Shown: positions 1 through 12,140 of the stretch, one piece after another
How the letters are laid out: each line of letters begins with the position of its first letter
Numbering within the stretch: position 1 is the first letter of the stretch
Origin: Ridgeia piscesae
Lineage: Eukaryota; Annelida; Polychaeta; Sabellida; Siboglinidae
Assembly: GCA_025642075.2 (NCBI GenBank)
Contig: JAODUO010000058.1
Location: 545,001 to 609,000 of the forward strand
Reading direction: 5' to 3'
Length of the DNA stretch: 64,000 nt
The notes under the pieces: model-generated
Database searches by the model: none
Told to the model about the DNA's origin: nothing
What the model saw: the letters and a program-made list of their open reading frames with translations, nothing else
Program-made: the position numbers and the translations under genes

Positions 1-198
1 CGTCACGCCGCCCCTACGTCATCGACCCCAGCGCCCCGTTTTAAATCAAAACATCGCCGAGAGTGAGAGTGACAGGCGGAGAACAAACCACCGCGGCCGG
101 CAGCCCAGAACACACCCACCGCCCCGGCGCGTCGAGCGGCTAAACGAGGCGGTGATTCCGAGGCGCTATTTATAGCCGGGGACATCCCGTTGCCGTTC

Positions 199-206
199 TA
201 TAAAAG
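199..206 (+). promoter_or_regulatory. TATA-like box of the cytokine-like gene
   Basis: TATAAAAG lies 137 bases upstream of the proposed start codon at 336, which would give a 5' UTR of roughly 105 nt. A weaker TATTTATAG is at 167-175. Two ATGs (190, 208) lie close to the box, probably upstream of the transcription start. A TATA promoter suits a regulated gene, but no transcript evidence is available. Confidence 0.45.
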
Positions 207-335
207 AATGGCTCGCTCCACCAACGGCAACAACATAAAAGTGAAGACGCTTGCTTGTCGGCTGAGAGCAACAGTTGCCGATACTCGACTACGCTACCAC
301 GGTCTATTGTTCGCTCGAGTTCAACACAGGTCACT

Positions 336-3300
336 ATGGATACTCACGGCTGGTGCCTTCTCAGCGTCCAACACTACACGACAAGTAAGTCGGGTCTACA
401 AGCGGGGTTTTCGGGTTGAGCCGGCGCCGGCTACTCCGAGTCCACAACGGAGCGCTGCGACACCGATAAGGCCGAGTCTTTCGTCCGTCGCTACTCGCCG
501 GCAACGGTCGTGTGTGATCTGTCGCCGAGCCATCAGTTATACGTCTGTTTGTCTGGAATTGAATTACGATCCGTGGACAGTCCGTGGTCGGACATTGGCC
601 ACGTGTCGGGCGGGCGGCGTCGCACCGACGTCTACCCGACCGTGTCGTCTGCCTGCGCTGCCACCACGGATGGCTAGCTAAGGAATTTAGGAACCTGCTC
701 GCAAAACAGTTATTGTAAGCGCTTTGTGTGCGTGTCTCAGTGCGCGTGTGTGTATGTACGTGTGTGACAGTGCGCCTGTCTGCGTTTGCCTTATCGCGTC
801 GCTCTCTCGACGCCCGCATGTTAATTCGCGTTTCGTTTCGGCTGACACTAGCAAGGTCGCACGCGCGCAGTCTGTCACCCCGGGTTTTTTCCTTTGTAGA
901 CCTGTGCGCCGTCACCATCGCCTTACTCGTCTACTTCTCGACACTGACACAATCCCGCCCGCCGCCGGCGACGATGGTTCTGGCGTCGACGACGACGGCC
1001 AACCACCCGCGATGGCATCGGCCCTGTGCGGGGTCGGCGCCGGTCAAGCTCGGACACATATGGGAACAATACGAAGGCCGAGTGCCGACCATAGACACGG
1101 CGCAACACTTCGAGAGGATCGCCGAAAAAGCGAACTGGCTCAAAGCCAAGGTTCACACGCTCAAATCGCTCTACGTAAGTACATCGATTACACGAGATTG
1201 TCGCTTATCCCTCTCCCTAGCCAGTGTTAGCATGCCGCTGTATTATCGCTAACCACCCCTCGGGGGTCCACCGTTGAGCTCGGTTGGCCGGGGTCGTTAC
1301 CTGACATCGGAGCCACGAATGTATACGGCCGCTACCAGTGCGGAAATGCCATCGCGTTTCCTGCGAAATTGTTGTGTTTACGGCTGACCGATTATACGAG
1401 AGGTATAGCCATCAACGCGGGTGACTGTCTTCAGCCACCGACCGCTGTGTAGGCGCTGTCGGTCTTAGAGCCGCGCTGAATGCAGGGGACGCGCTTAACA
1501 GACGGACCGAATGACAGGCTGACGCCTCCCTCCGATAGGGGCAATTGGGTGTAAGTGGGTGCATAGAAGAGGTAGCTGAAACTAGCTATAGGGGTGAAGT
1601 CAGGGGGTAAATATACTTCCCTATTGTCATCATGGATAGACTTGATCCAGTTCAGCAATGATTAACTTATGATCATAATTGTTATCAGTAATATCAGACA
1701 TAATCCTGCATTCCAGTCAAACCGTGCTCAGATACCACTAAGCCCACTCGGCATTACTCGGCGACTACACCGAATGTAATTTACCATTTACCTAAGTCAC
1801 ACCGAAATATCACCCGATCGTGCTGTGTGCACCGGCATAACAACGCTAGCTGGCGGCCGTCCGCGGCTGTCACGGCGGAAGCCCACGACGTGAGTTGGAG
1901 CACAACCACGCGACACTCGCTGACGTCTGGCGTCTGACGAGGCAGAAACGTCGGAGTTCACGCGCGGTGCGTGGCGCGCGCGCCACTTCGCTGGCAGCGG
2001 CAGACGGCTTTCAACACGCGCGCGTCAAGTCCGATCTAACGCTTGTCCGCGCGTCGTTTGTTCTGCTATCGTCGCGCGACTATCATTAAGATACGTCCGT
2101 GCCAAACCTGCCATCCTTGTTCCCGTTAGCCAATCCAATGTAAACACGTTAACGGCAACAAGCACCGACATGCCAGTTAGCTGACGCAACGAAACCGCAG
2201 CGGCTGCCAACGTCTGCGAAGCACCAGAACAAAACACTGTTTAAATAACTACGATGACATGTCAGATGCGGAAAAAATCGCCGCGCTAGTAAGCTACCGT
2301 AAACACTCCCTGACAGTCTATACCACATCCTCAAACAGAAAAGCCGCTAATTTATTAACCCCCGGTCTGGTAGGAGGATATTTCCAACAACCTATGAGGA
2401 CACTCGACTATGAACGCACATGGTCAAGGTCAACATAGTTTCGCATATACTATGCGGGCTAAAACAAACACGTTTCCGCTCAATGACAATGTTCGCTAAT
2501 TAATGTAGGTGACATCCATTTCGCGTGGCCGTTTCCTGCGCGAAATAGGCGTAATGCGTAAGGCAGTTTATCGTGACCGAATGCCAGCACACGTTAGGAC
2601 GCAGCGCCTGTGTCTATCAATTATGGGACTTGCTTGCGTGATGATCGGCACTCGCGAACGAAGCCGGCGCTAAACACTGCATACGCCTACTAGCTCGGCG
2701 CATCCTATATACCAGCGGCGCCAGTCGGCGAGCAAGACGTGAATAGTAATACATACACGTATCACCACGAAGATGTAACGTTGGGATGCTATTAACATCA
2801 CGTTTAACGGTCCTGGTAAGCCATATTAGTTATGTACACATGCCATAGTGTATTGCTTAACATGATAACTATAGATAAGATATTGACTATTGTAGAACAC
2901 AGATTAAACATTAACGTTGATCATGCAATGAGTAGTACTAATAATCACATGCAAAGGTTTGACAATAAAATAATGATTATGATGATAATAATACTAATAT
3001 TTATTATTATCATTATTATTATAATGTGAAGAAAAAATATAATCAGATCAGGAAGAGGAAGAAATCGAAACAATAGTAAATTAACTAGAAGACGAAAAAG
3101 ACATGGAGAAAAAACCAGACAAAGACAGGTAAAGATTGCGTCTATCTTTGCTAACAAAATCAAATCATGCTGGATTTAGGATTAGGCCTATCAACTTGCG
3201 TCGTTTAAAACCCGTTCGTTAACGCGCAATCGCTAAATAAAAAATCCACGGATTCGTCTGTCTTTGGGTCTAACTCACATCGAGACGTACCCTGGGGCAG

Positions 3301-6300
3301 CGTCTGTCCGACTACATATCTCGACGTTACACCCGTTGACCGGCGTACGCTATAGGACCCTGTGAGCCGGGGTACAACTGAAAGGGTTACGCACTAGTTA
3401 TCGGCTCCGCGTTAATTAAAGCGAGATAGCGGCGTGCGGCCGAGGCGGTTAATGACGTGTGTTGCTGGATGGAGCGATTGGCGCTCACCGTTCACGCGTG
3501 GCTCACCCCAGATCGATGTGTACGATCGGGTGAAACACATCGAGTGTTATTGCATCAGATAAACAGGAGCGGTTCGCATACCGCGCTCCTAATGGGAGTG
3601 GGCTTCGTGTGATGTCTTATCGGGGCATCTATTGTTGTCTGTTCTCGTCTGATTAGATGCGCGCGATAGCATTTTGTCGATGGTGCTAACCCGGCTTTCG
3701 TTAAAGAGATCGTGCACGCCGTACATAGCCAGGGTTCACTTGAAGACATAAACCACTTCCTCAAATCGAACAGCACCATTTGCGTTCCGATCAGACGATA
3801 TCATTGGCATAACGCCAAGTGGCTTGTAATTACCGTCATACCGCGTTGAAACCGAAATAACTGAAATAACTTCCCTGACACTTTTATGAGCTCATAAAGA
3901 AGCCGATTTTGCTCTTTAAAATGAATGTAGCACTTCACCAGTGATCTCCCCGGTGTGTCTCACGGAAATAGTATCCCCAGTGAAACGACAACAAATTTTG
4001 CATTCATAAAAAAACCTCCCGGAGTTAACGACAGATTCTGTTTAACGACAGATGTTCTTACTACACCAATGAACAGGGGACAATCGCAGGTAATTGTTCC
4101 AAAGTACAGAGAAATGTCCCGAGAACGCACGGTGTATGACTATGAGCACCGCCCAAGCAGAGCGAGCTCCGAATTTCGGCCGAGTCAGGCCACTGCAGAC
4201 TTCACTGTCGTCACGAAGTAGATACGCGCCGAGCAACGCTCGCTAATCGTTCTTCGCATCGAGCAAGTTATGCACGCCCCCGCCCCTCGTACGATGTCCA
4301 TATATAGGTAATGTGAATAGGAGCGTGCGCGCCCCCTAATTAGTAGCGGCGCTCGCTCCCAATTGGACGTCGACGTCGCTGACGTCAGCCGTACCTGACT
4401 TCATTCGTGAGACGACGTCGGGGTACAGGTATACCCCAGGGTGGGGAGGGGCGAATTGTATATACTATTGTTGATATTATATACATTTTGGCCAACATTT
4501 TATTTTCATTCTCTCTGACCCTCAAGTGTCAGCAATCTAATAGCCTAACAGCGTACACAAAATAATCAAATGTACCTGTACAATACAATACAATACAAGA
4601 CACGACGCGACGCGACGACGACGCGACGCGACGCGACGCGACGCGACGCGACGCGACGCGACACGACGCGACGACGACGCGACACGACGCGACGCGACGC
4701 GACGCGACGCGACGCGACGCGACGCGACGCGACGCGACGCGACGCGACTCAACTCAACTCAACTCAACTTAAGTTTCCACCGCTCTGGAAGCGTAACGAG
4801 AGGCATGGGACAAATTTGAAATTTGAGTCTTGCTAACATGTACAATTAATAATGTCGTACCAATTCACAGGCTTGAAAAGGTAATTTTATTGTATACAAC
4901 CCGCGAGTTTGTGGAATCATTTTTGTGAACAAAACAACTACACTTATCTACAACGCTGACATCTTTGTGCGTTCTAACCGTATTCGTGGAAAGTAAACAG
5001 TAAGTACCACAAATCAAGGCAGAACCCCCCTACAATACACATTGTGCAGGTGGAAACGGCGTTATTTTGCATAGAAAAGCTAAATCTGTTACACACAGTT
5101 GCTCAACGGCGCTATACAATTAGTTTCGTATACGCAAAAAGAAGCGCTCTGTGCTACAACACTCGCAAGGCGCTTGTTGCGTCAGCATTGGAAAGTAATA
5201 CCATTACCATAACACGAGATCAATGAACCCGTAAATAACGGTGCGCCGGAAGCGATAAATCATGCAAGTTGACTGCGGATAAACGAGTGTCTGTTAACTC
5301 GTGAAGGTCGACAGGTCTTACTTCCTTATTTATATACTTAATGTATTATCGCTGATCACATAGCGAATGTTTTCTTTAGTTGCGCCGTCTCAATCTGTAT
5401 CATTATTTCACGGCTGAAAAATGTGTTTGGACAATCGACTAAACGGTCCGCTTATTCCAGACAAATGTACGGCTGCAGCAATGTTTACGCTTAGTGTGCA
5501 CCAGACATTCGTGTGGGAACATCGACCTTACTCGAAGAACAACCACCTGTAAAATAAAGGCTAATTCTCACCACAACCAAAGTGTTTAGAACATAATACC
5601 GCGCAACTCAATTACAAAGCACACCGCCCATGAAGAATAACGTTACGCTTGCGATAAATCCCAACTTCCTCTGACGACATTTCCGCCTAAGCCGCCCAGT
5701 GGTCAGCGGAATGTGTCGATGAAGCTATCTCTCCATAGGTATCCTGAACCCTCTTCCCGATTAGCTGTCTGCAGCGTTCTGCTGAGTCATCTGTTTGTTC
5801 CACATGCAGGACATTTATTGCTGGAAATGCCGGATACCGGAAAAGATGGCAGCGATAAATTCCTGAAATATTTCTAGAACACGTAATATCTTGTTTCGGC
5901 ACTACTATTTCTGTTGCCGTGATATTTTTGCAGATATATGATTATTGCTTTATTATGATTATTATAAATAGTACTATCTTTATTATTGCATAACATAAAA
6001 AACTGCACTGATTACTTGTGTAAAAATGCCATTTATACAGGGAATAACTAATTACTGGTACGTCATTTACAATTACTGCCTGGAAATAGTGACGTATTAA
6101 AGAGAGACTCGGATTTACGAAGAGTGTACTGGTATATTCGTCTCTGACGGTGTTTCTTTGTCTGGCTTATACGGAGGCGTCACTCCAACATTAAAACATA
6201 AACATAACAACTGTAATGAATACAAACACCATTAAGATTATTTTTGGGAAACACTAACGACGTGAAGAAATAACCCGTCTTCGTCTTTCTGCAGGTCCGA

Positions 6301-9300
6301 GACCGGTTTGGCGACGAGGAATTCGTGCGTGAACTCGACCAAATGATGTTGGACGGCATGCCCGCTCCCACGCTCACAGAACGCAGTATATTTAGCGTCG
6401 ATGTAAGTGTAATTTAATGCAAAACACTAACTTCTGGTTCAGTATAACAGATATAGGTGTCAAGCTGTCAGAATAGATGTTTGCTATACTTAGCGTGTGT
6501 AGCATGACTTTACCGTAAAACGACCAGAGAACGGTTTCGCTAACATTCTTATGATATCATAGGGTCTACGCCAGGTTTTTGCTTTCTAAAGTCACTGTCG
6601 CTCCTGCATAACTTACTATAAACTGCCAACAAACAGGACATCCAACCGGATCGCATTCGCCGGTGGGCTACGGGAATACACGATTCCAAAGACTTGTAAT
6701 ATTTTCTGTTTTGAACTACACGCGCAGTAAGACGATTCCACGTTAGAATCCGCTGCAACAGCGTTACGAATGGTCGCCTTCGCGGTGTCTCTTTGAACAT
6801 GATTGCGACGTCAATGCTAACGCACAGTGTGCCATCTATTTGTAACGGTTCGGCTTTGTAACATCCTATTTGGCAGCGGCACCTGGTAGATTCGGACGTC
6901 GAGTGTAACATAACTCAGTACGTAACCTACTACGTGAAACAGGTGCAGTCTATATATGTAGGCAAGGAGAACTCTCCACACTGCGGTAACCGCCGAAGTC
7001 TCTTGCGAGTTCGTTCACCGTTGTTGGTTCGACGACGTTCGCATTAAGACCTGTGTCGACGGTTTCTAATTCCGAGGCAGCGATGCGGAACGTCTCATCG
7101 TCTCCACCTGTCATTCACGGGTGTCGGTTGCTGCTTTACGGCTAATTTGTGGTATTTTACCTGCAATAGCCCAGCGACAGGTCCTTTATCATTGTCCATG
7201 CCACCTTCTGCGCTTTCATCGGCGTCATCCTATCCAGCGACAAAGTGGTTATTAGCTTCTATAATTCAGGCAATCACGGTTTCCAGACCACAGCAACGGC
7301 GGTCGTTCGCTTTTGAAATCGCCCTTTAAAAATTAATTACATGTGGTTTCACGGTTGCTTGCCCCGCTTGAAAAAATCCACAAACGAGAAGACGGTTTTT
7401 CCGTCCTGTGACGCAAACCAACTGGGTCGTCGACGACAGCTGCCCCGAAGCCTCGACTCGGCGGTAACGTGCCAAGGCGCCGTAACGCGGAGGCCGCCGT
7501 TTGCCGCCAAGACCAAGTCACCATCCATCAGCGGCCGACCTGCCGGCGTGCATGTAGACGTGAGCGCCCGTGCGACATCGCGCGTGCGTTGCTCGGCGAC
7601 ATGGCATAGGGGCGGCACGCGACAACGGTGGCGCGCGCTTGACGTACGTCGCCATGGCAACGCTCTCGGAAATACCTGAGTATAATGTTGTCGCGTTCGT
7701 TCACTTCGATATCTCAACCGAAGTGCATCATGGTTATTGGTGAGGCGAGGTGAATTCGTGGCGTCGGGGTCGAAAACCTACTATCTCCAGGTACTTAACC
7801 ACACGGCGGGGGATAAAAGGCCAGACAAGTTATAAATGATCCCCCGTCATCGGTAAGACACCAATACAGGCCCAGTGATGCGCTTCTTTTGAAAAGAACG
7901 AGTGGTGAAATCGCCTGAATATGAAGCCGCAGACGAAAATTAGGCTACTTTACCGCCACTTCCTCGCTACCATATTGACCTACGATGATTGCAATACACA
8001 CCCTCATAATGTCATCCGTGACGATCACCGGTACACCGACAGAGCGTGATTGATGACACCACAGAAGCAAACGACACCCAGCCAAGCGCGAATTTGGCAG
8101 GACGCCAGCAGACGGTTGCGTCATCTTTCGTCATTAATGAAATTACTAGGTGCTTAGCCCATTGCCAGACTACTACTATAAAACACTGGTCGTTCATTCA
8201 TGACGACTGACGCTTTCGCCGTCGATATTTCAGAGACGCCACACCTATTATCACGCGACGTGAGCAGACGACAATTGCAACTGGTCGCGCCTTTTTCCCG
8301 CCCGCCTCGCGCCGGCATTAATCGACGCGGCAAAGGCCGCCGAACAAATTTGACGGGGGACAACGGCAAACGCCCCGGCGGACTAAGATTCTGTCGACGT
8401 CGGACAAAACACTTCCGGTAATAAATGGTTCGCCATTTATTACGCCGATAGTCGCGTGATGCGATGCTATTGTGGGAGCGGGCGGCGATAACAAAGCCCT
8501 CTCCGCCGATCTAACACCACCGGGTGCGTTTATCGAGGCCGTCTGGTCGCGGTAACCGTGTGTGGTCGATCCCCGAGAGCACAGGCGCAGTTCCCCCGCG
8601 TCTACGGCGGACGTGAAACGTCTCGTCTGAGACAAATCGTATTAACATCGCATAAACGTCGACCAGACAGCCCAGAAAAACTAGCATCAAGGTCAAATCG
8701 ACGAAGCAGCATTGTTCACGAGGCTTTCAAATTTAACCATCAGATGTATGCAAATTACCGATGATGTGTAAATCAACTAATTATAAAGTTGCGTGGAGAC
8801 AAACGTGAAAACAATGTCACATGCCGAACGCTTTGCAGTAGTTTATAATGTTGACGACGATTAATAATTATTTCCCTTCCGATGATGAATCGTGTCGAGT
8901 GTAGCCAACAGTGGCGACATATAGCGTACAATTCTGAATCACTGACGACCACAGTTTGGTATTCTGACTTTTGACAGTACGTTCCAGTCACAATTGACGT
9001 TCCAAACTCATAAATAAATAAATAAATATAGCCCACAAAAGGCTAAGTTATTATGCATAGCATTTGTGATATAAACATGCAATACATTGTTATGTTTATA
9101 TGGAAATTTCCCGACATTTGCCCGTCATTTAAGACCATGTTTCTCTGTCTTCAGGTAATGGCGACGGTACAAAAGGCGATCGAGAATCTCGCTCGCGGCG
9201 CTGTATTCGTGGAACAGGCGCGGATAGACGAGACGATCTACAGCCACGAGGAGACGTCATATCGGACACACTTCGAGGACGTCGAGAACCAGGGCATCTA

Positions 9301-9532
9301 TTGGCTCATGTGTGAAATGCAGAAGTTTCTCGCCGCCAGCGGGCGCTGGGTGAACAGTGACGTCACGCGCGACATCATGAGCATCCAGATACGCGACATC
9401 ACGACGCGCTCGAACCGGCACGTGCGCGACTACATCATACTGCGAGATCTTCAGAAGATCCTGTACAAGGTCAACGTCGACTTCTCGATGCTGAAAGAGC
9501 GCGTGGCGCCGCGTCGGACAAGTAGACGATAA
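336..9532 (+). CDS. CNTF/CLCF1-like class I helical cytokine (candidate), 4 coding exons, 269 aa
   Basis: Exons 336-384, 900-1174, 6295-6402 and 9155-9532 join into one open frame of 810 nt. Every junction has consensus sites (GTAAGT donors; acceptors after pyrimidine-rich tracts); intron phases are 1, 0, 0. Residues 18-35 (LCAVTIALLVYFSTLTQS) form a hydrophobic signal-peptide-like core. The rest reads as four amphipathic helices: A about 70-110, B 145-173, C 180-206, D 230-262. Helix A ends in SLY then VRDRF, followed by a short AB loop with LDGMPAP, which recalls the SYVKHQG...DGMP region of CNTF. Helix D (RDYIILRDLQKILYKVNVDF, then SMLKERV) aligns without gaps to the CLCF1 helix D I remember (xDFWLLKELQxWLWxxxxDF, then xxLKxxM). 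Class I cytokines of this family signal through gp130/JAK-STAT receptors; that role is inferred. The mature part has two Cys and no N-glycosylation sequon. A very short first exon ending in phase 1 also suits LIF/CLCF1 genes. It could be another four-helix secreted protein; homology rests on memory, not a search. Confidence 0.68.
4600..4770. repeat. GACGC pentanucleotide microsatellite followed by AACTC repeats
   Basis: About 29 units of CGACG/GACGC, interrupted by a few CACGA and CGACGACG variants, run from about 4600 to 4746, then several ACTCA units to about 4769. It lies in the 5.1 kb second intron of the cytokine-like gene. The open frames across it are repeats of Arg-Asp-Ala or Arg-Val-Ala-Ser and are not genes. 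Confidence 0.9.
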
Positions 9533-9821
9533 CGTCACGCCGTAGGCGAACGACATTCCCACTACTACTACTAATCGAATTCCACCCGCCACCCGGGAAA
9601 CGTGCCAAAGCCGTGTTTTTGTTCTGTCGTCCATTTGTCTTTTCCGTGCGTCCGTGTGTTATGTTTATATGTTTATGTTCACTTGAGTTGAGTCCGTGCG
9701 GCATGATACATACGGAGTTGCGGAAGAAATTCGATGCGAATGCTTCGCCTCTCACCGACAACGGCGCAGTCTGTGATCGGGAAACTGTATTTTCAAAAGT
9801 GATTTACATACTATGTACCCC

Positions 9822-9975
9822 AACTACGCCACCCTCGGTGAGACTGATACCTTGACGTGGTAGGGTGGCTTGCGATTCTCCGTGACCTCACGAGCTATAC
9901 CGGCTGGAGTGCAAACTCCTGGCAGGGTTTCCCACGCCGGTCAGGTCAAAAGGTAGAGAACAGACAAAAGTCAGT
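9822..9975 (+). mobile_element. Possible LINE/SINE-derived dispersed repeat fragment
   Basis: The stretch starting near CCTTGACGTGGTAGGGTGGC and running through TCCGTGACC, GAGCTATACCGGCTGGAG and GGTCAAAAGGTAGAGA resembles a dispersed repeat that I recall from other invertebrate assemblies in association with non-LTR elements. The resemblance is from memory only. No intact protein frame is visible in it. Confidence 0.3.
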
Positions 9976-10369
9976 CTCTCATCCTTCTAAAATACCCGCA
10001 GGGCACTGCCAATGCATCAAAAAATTTCACTCTAACCTATTCGCGAAACTATTTCCGGAACTTTCTCTCCTCTGTAATCTTGATCTCAGATAATGACAGA
10101 GTTGCCCGCCAGGGGAGCGGTGGTGCGATCTTATTTTGACACATATCGCACTGTCACTGATTCCCTGTCGCAGCATGGAGTTTTATATGTTTCCCGATCA
10201 TGCAACCTGCGACGAATAAGGGCGGTGAGAGTTTGGCTGGATAATCCGAGCTCAGACGGAAGTGGAGACAACGTCGAGAGTGCCGCCCACTAGCGGCAGA
10301 CGGACTGTGCGTCTAGTCCTCCCTCTTCGGCGGAGTCGTCGCGTACTGTATATAGGACATTTTATTCTT

Positions 10370-10428
10370 ATTTAAATATATTTATTTACACTATTATTAT
10401 TATTACTACTATTGTATGAATGTATTTA
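10370..10428 (+). promoter_or_regulatory. AU-rich element cluster in the probable 3' UTR of the cytokine-like gene
   Basis: Four ATTTA pentamers (10370-10374, 10380-10384, 10384-10388, 10424-10428) sit in an AT-rich stretch about 840-900 nt after the stop codon, two of them overlapping as ATTTATTTA. AU-rich elements destabilise many cytokine mRNAs. Whether the transcript reaches this far is unknown; the poly(A) signals I see further on are AATAAA near 11508 and at 12134-12139. Confidence 0.35.
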
Positions 10429-10980
10429 TTTGAGTCGGATAGTGTACTCGGCACTGCGCTGCGCGCAAGCCGATGCCGTTTTGTACAGCCGCAAGGGACG
10501 ATGGTCGAAAACGTGTGCTTGCACTTTGACCCGATTAGGGCAAACGTCAAAGGGCAAAGGTGAAACCGCGTCACGTCGACGCTAACTTTACATTCCGTTA
10601 CCAGCCTGCCGACGGGCACGAACAGTGAGTCGCGAACAGTCCTTGTAACTGTGGCGACTATCTCGACGACACGTAAACGAGACATGAGTGATGCAACAGA
10701 CGATTATCTCGCTGTAAGCCGAGCGCATGAACATGTCTGCACTGTCTGTACACGACCGCTATCGGCTGCTGCAGCAATCGCCGTACGCACCAACACGTGG
10801 CACGCCTGTTTCCTTCGTATATCAATCATGTGTTAATGCGCCATGGTGACTAGGACAGTGCTTGTTAATTATGGCGACACATCCGATAGTTAAATGACGT
10901 AATACTGTATTCCTCATACAGAACTGTAGGTAACATTTGGAGCACTCAACAAGGAATCGGGCCTACTTGAAAAAATTATA

Positions 10981-11012
<32 letters not shown>

Positions 11013-12140
11013 TGGGTATATGCGTTCCTTCGTGATTCGTGAACATATACAGTGAATGATATTCCAAATGTGACAATACACGCCTCTTTTGTCATACAAA
11101 ATTATTTATCGTCTAATGAACGATGTTATAATTAACGACCAGTCCTATCAAATGTCGTCTATGACGTAAGGTGGTGACGTAGTGTCGAGTAACACGCCGA
11201 GCGTGACAATTAACTCAGGGACTCATCGACTAGGTTACATTTATTCCCACGTCTCGATCTGTCTGCGCTCTGCGGGGGGCCACCGATAGCTTACAGAACA
11301 ATTTGGTTTTTTAAATCACGCCACGGTGTTTCGATCTCCGTCTATCTAAATCTTTGAAACAACCGGTCTGTTTACAAATGCGGTATTTCATTACCAAGTT
11401 CAGGACTTTGTCATTAACGAGGGTCCCCCGCCGTCAGAGCAGAGAATAATTAACCACAGTTGGATCAGTATGTAAAACTGTTTCGTCAGAGTTGCATACT
11501 AATGTCGAATAAATTATTCTTTTAGCACAACCGACTGTTTTTGTTCGGCTAACCTTCTATGCTCGCAATGTCAGCCTGGTTAATGTATTCACGCGTCGAT
11601 CTACACGCCTGCGTAATAATTCAAGGCCGCGGAACATAACGCAACACAGAAAAGGTATTTCCGTACCGTTAAAAAGTATCGGTCCTATGGCGCTGTTTCT
11701 ATCAGTCGGCTTAATACGGACTATATCCGTACGAAGGAGATGACGCGGTTGGCGTCAAACGCCTGTCTGTGTGGATGTCGAGTGTGTCTATTCACGGTCT
11801 CAGATAGTGTGTGTCTGTGGGCGCGTGTCTGACTAGCTGAGGTTTATTTATGTGTCTGCTTGGCGTCCTCCCGACAAACCGCTACGGCGAGCTCAGTGTC
11901 CCACTGCAGGAGGTCAGTGATCTCACAGACAAGGTCGAGTAGATGTCTATTCAGCCGAAGAATTAGTGTATAGACGCCGAGAGCGAGTACACGGGCGCGA
12001 ACGGTTGTACCTGAGCGCGCCGTCTTTGTGATATGTGGTGCGTGTGCACAGTGTGTGTATACTAGGTCACAGACGACACAGGTTGTCTGTGTTAGCACGT
12101 CAGAGTTATACCTGAATATGCTATATTTTTATTAATAAAA

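Larger units (their letters stand above)
9533..12140. other. 3' flank of the cytokine-like gene
   Basis: No further coding exon recognised. It holds the repeat-like fragment at 9.82-9.98 kb, the ATTTA cluster at 10.4 kb, a (GCGT)n tract at 10981-11014, and AATAAA signals near 11508 and at 12134. The DNA is still CpG-rich here, like the gene itself. Confidence 0.5.

Noticed and set aside
190..681. 163-codon + strand frame and its antisense 185-codon frame
   Set aside because: GC-rich, low-information frames across the promoter and exon 1 of the cytokine-like gene; the spliced model explains this region better.
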